From NCBI RefSeq assembly GCF_023515995.1, contig NZ_CP097320.1:3968001-4032000 (forward strand): a stretch of DNA of 64,000 nucleotides. Reading direction: 5' to 3'. The stretch comes from Candidatus Mycobacterium methanotrophicum. GTDB taxonomy: Bacteria > Actinomycetota > Actinomycetes > Mycobacteriales > Mycobacteriaceae. How positions within the stretch are numbered: the first letter of the stretch is position 1; every line of letters starts with the position of its first letter. The notes beneath the pieces are model-generated. The model was not told where the DNA came from and searched no databases. It saw nothing but the letters and a program-made list of their open reading frames with translations. Positions 16,151 to 24,433 of this stretch are shown in pieces. Both the position numbers and the translations under genes were made by a program.

Positions 16151-16468
16151 TCAGCCGGCGGCGATGACGTTGGCGGCTTCGGTGGCCGCATACGATGCGG
16201 CGTTGGTCTGCAGGGTGCTGACCAACAACGAATAAATGGCATCGGCCGCGGCGCTGATGGCCTGGTAGCTGCCCGCGTGCGTGGCGAACTGCGCCGCCGT
16301 CAGCGCCGACACCTCGTCGGCAGCGGCGGGAACGACACTACTGGTCGGGCCGGCTGCCGCCTGATTTGCCGCAGCCATCGCCGAACCGATGCCAGCTAGA
16401 TCGCCGGCCGCCGACGACAGCGTCTCCGGATGCGTGGTCACGAAAGACGCGAAAGACGCGAAAGACAC
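16151..16468 (-). CDS. PE-family protein (PE domain only)
   Basis: 105 residues, essentially a bare PE domain (VTTHPETLSSAAGDLAGIG, DEVSALTAAQFATHAGSY) ending ATEAANVIAAG. GTG at 16468 is chosen because it follows GGAGAG at a good distance; TTG at 16480 is the alternative. The N-terminus has an unusual SFASFASF run caused by tandem 9-bp repeats at 16440-16466. It precedes and probably pairs with the PPE protein. Confidence 0.85.
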   Translation of the reverse strand: MSFASFASFVTTHPETLSSAAGDLAGIGSAMAAANQAAAGPTSSVVPAAADEVSALTAAQFATHAGSYQAISAAADAIYSLLVSTLQTNAASYAATEAANVIAAG

Positions 16469-16793
16469 TGATCTCTCCAAAGTTTCGTTTGCCGACGGCC
16501 GCGCTCATCGTTGGTGGCGGCGGCTATTTCGTTGGTTCTGTTATGGCAGGGTTACCTAAAACGTTTACACACAATCGGTTAGCGATGTACCCTCACTTTT
16601 GGCCAACTAGCTCCTTGCCAACGGCTCTGCTACACAGTGTTTTTGGTGTATAACCGCAGCGCAAGCCAAGCGACGAGATACATAGAAAACGCATATCTGC
16701 TGATGTCGGCCCCTGCGCGCCGGCTGGCCGACAGATTTGAGATTTCTATGAACTGCGTGACAATGGCGTGTGAGCCGGGAACAATGGAGGGAC
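16469..16793. promoter_or_regulatory. Divergent control region between PE and trcR
   Basis: A 325-bp divergent spacer that is more AT-rich than its surroundings, e.g. near 16550-16575 and 16660-16690. In M. tuberculosis TrcR is known to bind an AT-rich region of its own promoter; a similar role here is inferred. No open frame of interest was seen. Confidence 0.4.
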
Positions 16794-17567
16794 ATGGCGA
16801 TAATGTCGGACTCTGCGCGCGATCAGCGGCGACGTCAGGCCATTCTCGGTCAGCTGCCCCGGATCAGCCGTGCCGACGGATCGCCGATCCGGGTCCTGTT
16901 GGTGGACGACGAACCGGCGTTGACCAACCTGGTCAAAATGGCGCTGCACTACGAGGGCTGGACGGTCGAGGTAGCGCACAACGGCCGGGAGGCCGTGACG
17001 AAGTTCGACGAGGTCGGCCCCGACGTGCTGGTCCTCGACATCATGCTTCCCGATATCGACGGTCTGGAGATCCTGCAGCGGATCCGCGAGGCGGACGCCT
17101 ACACCCCCACGCTTTTCCTCACCGCACGCGACTCGGTGACCGACCGGGTCACCGGCTTGACGGCGGGCGCCGACGACTACATGACCAAGCCGTTCAGCTT
17201 GGAGGAGTTGGTTGCCCGGCTACGCGGTCTGCTTCGTCGCTCCAACCACATGGAGGCGCCCGCGGCGGAGGGTCTCAAAGTCGGCGACCTCACGCTCGAC
17301 GGCGCCAGTCATGAAGTCGCGCGCGCAGGCAAGCCGATTTCGGTTACCTCAACCGAATTTGAACTGCTGCGCTTCCTGATGCGCAATCCGGGCCGAGCGC
17401 TGACCCGCAGCGAGATCCTGGACCGCGTCTGGAATTACGACTTCGCGGGACGCACCAGCATCGTCGATCTGTACATCTCATACCTTCGGAAGAAGATCGA
17501 CACCGGCAGGGAGCCGATGATTCACACCGTTCGCGGTGTCGGATACGTGTTGCGCCCGCCCAAATGA
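16794..17567 (+). CDS. trcR: Two-component response regulator TrcR
   Basis: An OmpR/PhoB-type regulator of 257 residues. The receiver domain has the acidic pair VDDEP, the phosphoacceptor Asp in LVLDIMLPDIDG and the Lys in MTKPFSLEEL. The C-terminal winged helix includes STEFELLRFLMRNPG and RGVGYVLRPPK. ATG 16794 follows GGAGGGA; ATG 16803 is possible. The stop overlaps the trcS start (ATGA), so the pair is translationally coupled. TrcRS beside kdp matches M. tuberculosis Rv1033c-Rv1032c. Confidence 0.93.
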   Translation: MAIMSDSARDQRRRQAILGQLPRISRADGSPIRVLLVDDEPALTNLVKMALHYEGWTVEVAHNGREAVTKFDEVGPDVLVLDIMLPDIDGLEILQRIREADAYTPTLFLTARDSVTDRVTGLTAGADDYMTKPFSLEELVARLRGLLRRSNHMEAPAAEGLKVGDLTLDGASHEVARAGKPISVTSTEFELLRFLMRNPGRALTRSEILDRVWNYDFAGRTSIVDLYISYLRKKIDTGREPMIHTVRGVGYVLRPPK

Positions 17568-19045
17568 TCAGGCCGCCAACCGCATCCTGGTGGCGCCCGC
17601 GGACCTTGCGTCGCCAGCTGGTACTGGGTGTCTCAGCTGTGGTCACGATCGTGGTACTGGCGGTCGGTGTGATCTCCACGCTGAGCTTCCGCACCTACGT
17701 CAACGCAATGAACGACGCGGAAGTTTCCGAATCGCTTGACGCCCTGAGTTATTCGGTCGCCCGGTATCGCCGTGACGAATCGTCGCATCACGGTGGCCTC
17801 GGGCACGCGATGTTGGGATTCACCGGACAGAACACGGGGAACGTCATCGCCGTGCTGCACAACGGCGAAGTGATCGGCTCAGCGGTATTTTTCCAAGACG
17901 ATCCGCGTCCCGCCACTCCCGATGTCGTCGCGGCGATCAAGGCGCAGCACTGGCAGGACGGACGGCTACGCACTGTGACGCTGGGCAGCCTTGGGTCATT
18001 CCGTGTGGACAGCCAAACGGTCGGTCCCGCTGACGAGCTCGTTGTCGGGGTCTCGTTGGATCTTGCAAACAAGACCATCAAGCGCCGAATTATCAGCGCC
18101 ACAATGCTTTTGATAGCAGCTTTCTTGGTAACGGCGGCCCTGACCACACTGGTGGTCACATACGCGCTGCGGCCCTTGCGGCGCGTCGCGGCAACCGCCG
18201 CAGAGGTCGCCGGCGCGCCCCTCATGGAGGACCATCGCATCACCGCCAGAGTCCAACCGGAGGACACCGACCCGGACAACGAGGTGGGAATCGTCGGCCA
18301 CACCTTGAACCGGCTGCTCGACAACGTCGACAGCGCGCTCGCGCACCGCGCCGAATCCGACCGGCGGATGCGGCAATTCATCACCGACGCCAGCCATGAA
18401 CTGCGCACCCCGCTGACAGCCATCCAGGGCTACTCCGAGCTCACCCGCCAAGACAGCGCCGCGCTGCCGCCGACCACCGAATACGCGCTGGCCCGCATCG
18501 AGTCGGAAGCCCGGCGGATGACGTCGCTCGTCGACGAGCTGTTGCTGCTCTCACGGCTGGGCGAAGGTCAGGATCTGCGCACCGAAGACGTCGATCTGGG
18601 CGATCTGGTCCTCAACGCGGTCAACGACGCGGCGGTGGCCGCGCCGAGTCACCGCTGGGTCAAGGACCTGCCCGACGAGCCGGTGTGGGTGCGCGGCGAC
18701 CGCGACCGCCTGCACCAACTCGTCAGCAATCTACTGACCAACGGCTGGGTGCATACCCCGTCCGGTGTGACCGTGACGACCGGAATCGCCTGTCACCGGC
18801 CTGCCGACGGTGCGCCATACGCCGAGCTGACGGTTACCGACGACGGCCCCGACATCGAGCCGGACCTACTGCCGCACCTCTTCGAGCGATTCGTTCGCGC
18901 GAAGAACGCCCGATACGACGGCTCCGGAAATGGACTGGGCCTGGCGATTGTGGACTCGATCGTCAAAGCCCATCAGGGCTCGATCAGCGCCCAATCCGCT
19001 GACGGCAAAACCACTTTCCGGGTGCGCCTGCCTATCGTAGGGTAA
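17564..19045 (+). CDS. trcS: Two-component sensor histidine kinase TrcS
   Basis: A membrane sensor kinase of 493 residues. A first membrane segment lies near residues 22-45 (LVLGVSAVVTIVVLAVGVI) and a second near 182-205 (ATMLLIAAFLVTAALTTLVV), enclosing an extracytoplasmic sensor region. Then come a HAMP-like stretch, the HisKA phosphoacceptor in FITDASHELRTPLTA, and HATPase boxes seen as LVSNLLTNGW, TVTDDGPD and GNGLGLAI. It phosphorylates TrcR. The start overlaps the trcR stop. Confidence 0.93.
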   Translation: MIRPPTASWWRPRTLRRQLVLGVSAVVTIVVLAVGVISTLSFRTYVNAMNDAEVSESLDALSYSVARYRRDESSHHGGLGHAMLGFTGQNTGNVIAVLHNGEVIGSAVFFQDDPRPATPDVVAAIKAQHWQDGRLRTVTLGSLGSFRVDSQTVGPADELVVGVSLDLANKTIKRRIISATMLLIAAFLVTAALTTLVVTYALRPLRRVAATAAEVAGAPLMEDHRITARVQPEDTDPDNEVGIVGHTLNRLLDNVDSALAHRAESDRRMRQFITDASHELRTPLTAIQGYSELTRQDSAALPPTTEYALARIESEARRMTSLVDELLLLSRLGEGQDLRTEDVDLGDLVLNAVNDAAVAAPSHRWVKDLPDEPVWVRGDRDRLHQLVSNLLTNGWVHTPSGVTVTTGIACHRPADGAPYAELTVTDDGPDIEPDLLPHLFERFVRAKNARYDGSGNGLGLAIVDSIVKAHQGSISAQSADGKTTFRVRLPIVG

Positions 19046-19308
19046 CGGGTCACAGCCGGTGCAGCAAAGTTCCCGCAATTCGCGGTGGCCGCGAAACTGA
19101 GCGTTAATTGGTTGTTACGCGTTAGCCTGCTCGGTCGTCGCAAACTCAGTAAGCCTTGCCCGCCGTAAAGAAAACGTTAACGATGACGCGTTCGAAACCG
19201 CCGAGGCATAGCGTCATTCCAGGTCTTCACCATGAAGGTCTACCTTGCATACCGGCACCACGACTCGATGGACCGTCGAGCTGTCGGCTTGTCACGAACG
19301 GAGGAACT
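19046..19308 (+). promoter_or_regulatory. Probable kdp promoter region
   Basis: 263 bp between trcS and the first small kdp ORF. It contains AT-rich blocks such as GTTAATTGGTTGTTACGC (near 19103) and GTAAAGAAAACGTTAACG (near 19165) including an AACGTT palindrome, reasonable places for promoter elements and KdpE binding. No site was proven. Confidence 0.4.
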
Positions 19309-19392
19309 ATGTCGGTGGTTGCCTACGTCCTACTGACGGTGGCAGTCTTCGCCGTCCTCGGCTATGCGCAAAAGCTGGTCGAAAAGCTATGA
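19309..19392 (+). CDS. 27-residue single-pass membrane peptide heading the kdp operon
   Basis: ATG 19309 follows GGAGG at good spacing. The peptide (MSVVAYVLLTVAVFAVLGYA then QKLVEKL) is one hydrophobic helix with a short basic tail. It is distinct from KdpF, which follows 100 bp later. Similar very small proteins preceding kdpF are, from memory, seen in other actinobacteria. The stop overlaps the ATG of a MIRU-like linker ORF. Its role is unknown; a part in assembly or regulation of the Kdp complex is a guess from position. Confidence 0.65.
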   Translation: MSVVAYVLLTVAVFAVLGYAQKLVEKL

Positions 19393-19496
19393 GCCGCGAC
19401 GACGCGGAGCGAAGCGATGAGGTGGGGGCACGCCCCCTCGCCGCTGCGCGGCTGAGAGTACCCCCACCCGCTCGCGGGGGAGAGTGGCGCGCATGA
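19389..19496 (+). repeat. MIRU-like element with a 35-codon linker ORF, upstream of kdpF
   Basis: Contains the MIRU-type core GACGACGCGGAGCGAAGCGA. The linker ORF begins at ATG 19389, overlapping the preceding stop (ATGA), and ends with TGA overlapping the kdpF ATG. It encodes MSRDDAERSDEVGARPL and further residues. Overlapping start and stop codons with both neighbours are the classical arrangement of mycobacterial interspersed repetitive units, allowing translation to continue through the repeat. A related unit lies between kdpB and kdpC. Confidence 0.65.
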
Positions 19497-19582
19497 GCTA
19501 TGACAACATCGTCGGCATCGTCTTGTCGGCAGCGTTGGCGATTTTCCTCGTCGCGGCTTTGTTCCTGCCGGAAAGGTTTTAA
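19493..19582 (+). CDS. kdpF: KdpF, small subunit of the potassium-transporting ATPase
   Basis: 29 residues: one hydrophobic helix (VGIVLSAALAIFLVAALFLP) followed by the typical LPERF end. KdpF stabilises the KdpFABC complex in the membrane. The ATG overlaps the stop of the MIRU-like ORF, and the stop codon is followed directly by the GTG start of kdpA. Confidence 0.85.
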   Translation: MSYDNIVGIVLSAALAIFLVAALFLPERF

Positions 19583-21253
19583 GTGAACAACTCTACTGCG
19601 GGGGTCGCGTTCCTAGCTTTGTTGGTGGTGGCGTTGGTGGCCATCCACGTGCCGCTGGGCGACTACATGTACCGGGTGTACACCTCGCCGCGGCACTGGC
19701 GCGTGGAGAAGGCCCTCTACCGTGTCATCGGCGCCGACCCCGAAGCACAACAGACCTGGCCTGCCTACGCCCGCAGCCTGCTGGCGTTCTCGGCGGTCAG
19801 CGTGCTGTTCCTGTTCTTCTTCGAGTTGCTGCAGGACAAGTTGCCGCTGCACCTGAAGAATCCTGCGACCCCGATGACACCCTCGCTGGCCTGGAACACC
19901 GCGATCAGCTTCGTGACGAACACCAACTGGCAGGCGTACGCAGGCGAGTCGACCCAGGGCCACCTCGTGCAGATGGCCGGCTTGGCCGTACAGAACTTCG
20001 TGTCCGCCGCGGTGGGCATGGCCGTCGCGGTGGCGCTGGTTCGCGGCTTCGCCCGCACCAGGACCGCCGAACTCGGCAATTTCTGGGTCGACTTGGTCCG
20101 CGGCACGCTCCGCATCCTGCTGCCGATCGCGTTCATCGGCGCGATCGTGCTACTCGCCGGCGGCGTGATCCAGAACTTCCACCTCAACGACCAGGTTGTC
20201 ACCACGCTGAGCGGCGCCCAGCAGACCATCACCGGCGGACCGGTCGCCAGCCAGGAAGCGATCAAGCTACTCGGCACCAACGGCGGCGGCTTCTACAACG
20301 CCAACTCCGCGCATCCCTTCGAGAACCCGAGCGCGTGGACCAACTGGGTGGAGATCTTCCTGCTGCTGGCCATCAGCTTCTCGCTGCCGCGCACCTTCGG
20401 CCGCATCGTCGAAAGCAAGAAGCAAGGTTATGCGATCGCCGCGATCATGGCCGTCCTGGCGGTGTCCAGCGTCGCCCTCATCGGGGTATTCCAGTTGGGC
20501 CACCACGGCACCGTGCCCACTGCCGTCGGCGCCGCGATGGAAGGGGTCGAGCGACGGCTCGGCGTCGCCGACTCCGCGGTTTTCGCCGACGCGGTCACGC
20601 TGACTTCGACCGGCGCGGTGGACTCGGCGCACGACTCCTACACCAGCCTGGGCGGGCTGGTCGAGTTGTTCAACATGCAGATCGGTGAGGTGGCGCCCGG
20701 CGGCGTCGGCTCCGGCCTCTACGGCATCCTGATCATGGCCGTCCTCACCGTGTTCATCGCTGGGCTGATGGTCGGCCGGACACCGGAATACCTCGGCAAG
20801 AAGATCACCCCCCGCGAGATGAAACTCGCGGCAAGCTATTTCCCGGTGACCGAGTTGCTCGTGCTGCTCGGCACCGGCATCGCGATGGGGTTCGGCGGTG
20901 AGCGCGCCGCCATGGCCAACACCGGACCGCACGGCCTCTCGGAAGTGCTTTACGGCTTCACCTCCGCGGCCAACAACAACGGCTCGGCTTTCGCCGGCCT
21001 GTCGGCGAACACCACCTGGTACAACATCGCACTTGGCCTGGCGATGGTCATCGCCAGGTTCGTGCCGATAATCCTGGTGCTGGCGCTGGCCGGATCGCTT
21101 GCCCAGCAAGGTCATACCCCGGAATCCCCCGGCACCCTGCCCACCCATCGACCGCAGTTCGTCGGCCTTGTCGCGGCCGTCACGGTAATCCTGTGTGCCC
21201 TGACCTTCCTGCCGGCTTTGGCACTCGGACCTCTCGCTGAAGGAATCCACTGA
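19583..21253 (+). CDS. kdpA: KdpA, potassium-binding channel-like subunit
   Basis: 556 residues, normal for KdpA. It is a multi-spanning membrane protein of the superfamily of K+ transporters with four pore loops. Recognisable segments are TNTNWQAYAGES, GTNGGGFYNANSAHPFENP and SAANNNGSAFAGL, which build the selectivity filter. The GTG start immediately follows the kdpF stop. It takes up K+ from outside and passes it to KdpB. Confidence 0.96.
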   Translation: MNNSTAGVAFLALLVVALVAIHVPLGDYMYRVYTSPRHWRVEKALYRVIGADPEAQQTWPAYARSLLAFSAVSVLFLFFFELLQDKLPLHLKNPATPMTPSLAWNTAISFVTNTNWQAYAGESTQGHLVQMAGLAVQNFVSAAVGMAVAVALVRGFARTRTAELGNFWVDLVRGTLRILLPIAFIGAIVLLAGGVIQNFHLNDQVVTTLSGAQQTITGGPVASQEAIKLLGTNGGGFYNANSAHPFENPSAWTNWVEIFLLLAISFSLPRTFGRIVESKKQGYAIAAIMAVLAVSSVALIGVFQLGHHGTVPTAVGAAMEGVERRLGVADSAVFADAVTLTSTGAVDSAHDSYTSLGGLVELFNMQIGEVAPGGVGSGLYGILIMAVLTVFIAGLMVGRTPEYLGKKITPREMKLAASYFPVTELLVLLGTGIAMGFGGERAAMANTGPHGLSEVLYGFTSAANNNGSAFAGLSANTTWYNIALGLAMVIARFVPIILVLALAGSLAQQGHTPESPGTLPTHRPQFVGLVAAVTVILCALTFLPALALGPLAEGIH

Positions 21254-21254
21254 A

Positions 21255-23432
21255 TTGACGACAACAACGACGGCTTCCAACGCCCAGCCCACCCACTCGT
21301 CGCCTCAACTCCCCGGCCACATGTCCGGCGGGCGGGTCCGAGGCGGCCTGCTCGATCCCGTGCTGCTGGTCAAAGCGCTTCCCGACGCGGTGCGCAAGCT
21401 CGACCCGCGCACCCTATGGCGCAACCCGGTGATGTTCATCGTCGAGATCGGCGCCGTCTGGTCGACGCTGCTGACGATGGGCAACTCGTCGTGGTTCGGC
21501 TGGCTCATTGTGTTCTGGCTCTGGCTGACAGTGCTTTTCGCCAACCTCGCTGAGGCGGTCGCTGAAGGACGGGGCAAAGCCCAGGCCGACACCTTGCGCA
21601 AATCCAAGGCCGACACCATCGCACGCCGGCTACACGGCTGGTCACCGGATGCCCCCGGCACCCAGGAGGACGTCCGGGCACCAGAACTGCAAAAAGGCGA
21701 CATTGTCGTCGTCGAGGCGGGCGAAATCATTCCCGGCGACGGCGACATCGTGGAAGGGATTGCCTCGGTCAACGAATCAGCCATCACCGGCGAATCGGCG
21801 CCGGTGATCCGAGAATCCGGCGGCGACCGCTCCGCGGTCACCGGCGGCACCACAGTGCTGTCGGACCGCATCGTCGTCAAGATCACCCAAGAGCCCGGCA
21901 AGAGCTTCATCGACCGGATGATCGCCCTTGTCGAAGGCGCCAACCGGCAGAAGACGCCGAACGAGATCGCGCTGAACATCCTGCTCGCGGCGCTGACCCT
22001 CATCTTCCTGTTCGCGGTGGCGACGCTGCAACCGCTGGCGATCTACTCCAAGATCGACAACCCCGGCGTGCATGACACCTCCGCGCTGACCAACAACGGC
22101 GTCACCGGCGTCGTCCTGGTGGCGCTGCTGGTGTGCCTGATCCCCACCACCATCGGCGCGCTGCTGTCGGCGATCGGCATCGCCGGCATGGACCGACTGG
22201 TCCAGCGCAACGTGCTGGCGATGTCGGGCCGCGCGGTCGAGGCCGCCGGCGACGTCAACACGTTGCTGCTCGACAAGACCGGGACCATCACTCTGGGCAA
22301 CCGGGAAGCGTCGGAATTGATCCCGGTCACCGGGGTCACGTCCGCGGAGCTGGCGGACGCCGCGCAGCTCTCCAGCCTCGCCGACGACACCCCGGAGGGC
22401 CGCTCGGTCGTGGTCCACGCAAAGCAGGCCTACGGACTGCGCGAGCGCTCCCCCGGCGAACTCAGCCACGCGCACTGGGTCGAATTCACCGCGACGACCA
22501 GAATGTCCGGCGTCGACCTCGACGGGCGACAGCTGCGCAAGGGTGCGGCCAGCTCGGTCGCCAACTGGATCCGCGACCACGGCGGCACGATTCCCGACGC
22601 GCTCGGCGATATCGTCGACGGCATCTCGGCCGCCGGCGGCACTCCGCTGGTGGTCGGCGTAGTCACCGACGGCGGCGGCGGCAAGAAAGCCGACGTGCTG
22701 GGCGTCATCCACCTCAAGGACGTGGTCAAGCAAGGCATGCGCAGCCGGTTCGACGAGATGCGCAGGATGGGCATCCGAACGGTGATGATCACCGGTGACA
22801 ACCCGCTGACCGCCAAGGCGATCGCCGACGAGGCCGGGGTCGACGACTTCCTCGCCGAGGCCACCCCCGAAGACAAGCTGGCGCTGATCAAGCGTGAGCA
22901 GGAGGGTGGCCGACTGGTCGCGATGACCGGTGACGGCACCAACGACGCGCCGGCATTGGCCCAGGCCGACGTCGGGGTGGCGATGAACAGCGGCACCAGC
23001 GCGGCCAAAGAGGCCGGCAACATGGTGGACTTGGACTCCGACCCCACCAAGCTCATCGAGATCGTCGAGATCGGCAAGCAGCTGTTGATCACCCGTGGCG
23101 CGTTGACCACGTTCTCGATCGCCAACGACATCGCCAAATACTTCGCGATCATCCCGGCCATGTTCGTGGCGCTGTTCCCCGGCCTGGACGCCATCAACGT
23201 GATGCGGCTGCACAGCCCGGAATCGGCGATCCTTTCCGCGGTGATCTTCAACGCGATCATCATCGTGTTGCTGATCCCGTTGGCGCTGCGCGGTGTCCAG
23301 TACACACCGAGCCGTGCCGCTAAACTGCTGAGCCGCAACCTCTACATTTACGGGCTGGGCGGAATCGTCGCCCCGTTCATCGGTATCAAACTGATCGACC
23401 TGGCCGTGCAATTCATCCCCGGGATGGGCTGA
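21255..23432 (+). CDS. kdpB: KdpB, P-type ATPase catalytic subunit
   Basis: 725 residues. The phosphorylated Asp lies in LLDKTGTITLG near residue 338; TGESAPVI is the actuator-domain loop, and MTGDGTNDAPAL is the hinge motif of the P domain. The membrane segments flank these domains as in other P-type ATPases. TTG at 21255 is used, one base after the kdpA stop. It hydrolyses ATP to drive K+ uptake through KdpA. Confidence 0.96.
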   Translation: MTTTTTASNAQPTHSSPQLPGHMSGGRVRGGLLDPVLLVKALPDAVRKLDPRTLWRNPVMFIVEIGAVWSTLLTMGNSSWFGWLIVFWLWLTVLFANLAEAVAEGRGKAQADTLRKSKADTIARRLHGWSPDAPGTQEDVRAPELQKGDIVVVEAGEIIPGDGDIVEGIASVNESAITGESAPVIRESGGDRSAVTGGTTVLSDRIVVKITQEPGKSFIDRMIALVEGANRQKTPNEIALNILLAALTLIFLFAVATLQPLAIYSKIDNPGVHDTSALTNNGVTGVVLVALLVCLIPTTIGALLSAIGIAGMDRLVQRNVLAMSGRAVEAAGDVNTLLLDKTGTITLGNREASELIPVTGVTSAELADAAQLSSLADDTPEGRSVVVHAKQAYGLRERSPGELSHAHWVEFTATTRMSGVDLDGRQLRKGAASSVANWIRDHGGTIPDALGDIVDGISAAGGTPLVVGVVTDGGGGKKADVLGVIHLKDVVKQGMRSRFDEMRRMGIRTVMITGDNPLTAKAIADEAGVDDFLAEATPEDKLALIKREQEGGRLVAMTGDGTNDAPALAQADVGVAMNSGTSAAKEAGNMVDLDSDPTKLIEIVEIGKQLLITRGALTTFSIANDIAKYFAIIPAMFVALFPGLDAINVMRLHSPESAILSAVIFNAIIIVLLIPLALRGVQYTPSRAAKLLSRNLYIYGLGGIVAPFIGIKLIDLAVQFIPGMG

Positions 23433-23433
23433 C

Positions 23434-23490
23434 ATGAACCGCGTCGGCGACGATGCAGAACGAAGTGAGGAGGAGGAGCGGCGCAAATGA
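23434..23490 (+). repeat. MIRU-like element with an 18-codon linker ORF between kdpB and kdpC
   Basis: Core GACGATGCAGAACGAAGTGA followed by GGAGGAGGAGCGGCGC, close to MIRU sequences. The ORF starts at ATG 23434, one base after the kdpB stop, encodes MNRVGDDAERSEEEERRK and ends with a TGA overlapping the kdpC ATG. The GGAGGAG run also serves as the kdpC ribosome binding site. It shares the DDAERS peptide with the element at 19389-19496. Confidence 0.7.
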
Positions 23491-24422
23491 AATTCTCGAA
23501 CTTGCTTCGCCAACACTGGGCGGCGCTGCGCGCGCTGCTGGTGATGACGGTGATCACCGGCATCGGCTACCCGCTGGCCATCTGGGCAATCGCGCTGCTT
23601 CCCGGGTTGCACGCCAAGGCGGAGGGCTCGATGCTCACCGTCGCCGGGCGGCCGGTGGGCAGCAAGCTGATCGGTCAGCTGTTCACCGACAAAGACGGCA
23701 ACCCGCTGCCGCAGTACTTCCAATCCAGGCCGTCAGCCGCTGGAAACGGCTACGACCCGTTGGCGTCGGGCGCCAGCAACCTGGGTCCGGAAAGCATCGT
23801 TGACACACCGGCCGATCCGGCCAAGCTGGCTGCAGGCGCCGATCCGTCCACGGCCGGGTTCAAACCCAGCCTGCTGACCCAGGTGTGCTCGCGCAGCCTT
23901 GCGATCGGAAAGCTCGAGAAGGTCGACGGGTCGCGCCCGTTCTGCACCGGCGGCGGGGCGGGCGCAGTGCTGTCGGTGATCGGGCCACGGGATTCAGCCG
24001 GCAAGGTGGTCCACCCGACCCAGGTGGTCAGCGTCAACGAGCCCTGCTCGATGCCCGGTAGCGCACCGACGACGGTCTTCCAGCAGCTTTACGAGGGTGT
24101 GCGGGTGCAATGTGCCCAGTACGGTCAGGACTACTCGGTCGGTCAGATCGTCCCGGTTCGCGGGGCGGCGTCTGATCACCCGACGGTACCTGTCGACGCC
24201 GTCACCGCCAGCGCTAGTGGCCTCGATCCCGACATCTCGCCTGCTTACGCCGAGGTTCAGGTGGCCCGGGTAGCCCAGGCGCGCGGGATCAGCGTTGCCC
24301 AGGTGCATGAGGCGGTTAGCCACAACCAGCACAGTCGTCAGCTCGGCTTCATCGGCGAGCCGGTGGTCAACGTGCTGCAGCTCAATCTCGAGTTGGATGG
24401 CAAGTACCCGGCGAAGTCGTAG
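23487..24422 (+). CDS. kdpC: KdpC subunit with an inserted extracytoplasmic domain
   Basis: KdpC normally has about 190 residues and one N-terminal membrane helix; this one has 311. The family parts are present: LLVMTVITGIGYPLAIWAI (helix), PQYFQSRPSA and PLASGASNLG up to residue 100, then VTASASGLDPDISPAYA from about 239 and IGEPVVNVLQLNLELD at the end. Between them (about residues 101-233) is extra sequence with four Cys (134, 153, 187, 209), roughly 100 residues more than E. coli KdpC has there. It should face outside, so disulfides are possible. KdpC assists ATP use and assembly of KdpFABC. Confidence 0.92.
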   Translation: MKFSNLLRQHWAALRALLVMTVITGIGYPLAIWAIALLPGLHAKAEGSMLTVAGRPVGSKLIGQLFTDKDGNPLPQYFQSRPSAAGNGYDPLASGASNLGPESIVDTPADPAKLAAGADPSTAGFKPSLLTQVCSRSLAIGKLEKVDGSRPFCTGGGAGAVLSVIGPRDSAGKVVHPTQVVSVNEPCSMPGSAPTTVFQQLYEGVRVQCAQYGQDYSVGQIVPVRGAASDHPTVPVDAVTASASGLDPDISPAYAEVQVARVAQARGISVAQVHEAVSHNQHSRQLGFIGEPVVNVLQLNLELDGKYPAKS

Positions 24423-24433
24423 ATGATGTCGGT

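Noticed and set aside
20267..21292. Minus-strand 341-codon frame opposite kdpA
   Set aside because: Shadow frame of kdpA with Gly/Arg/His-rich translation.
21777..23723. Long minus-strand open frame opposite kdpB and kdpC (648 codons)
   Set aside because: It is the mirror of well-supported kdp genes; the translation is Arg/Gly/Asp-rich with no domain, a GC-bias artefact.
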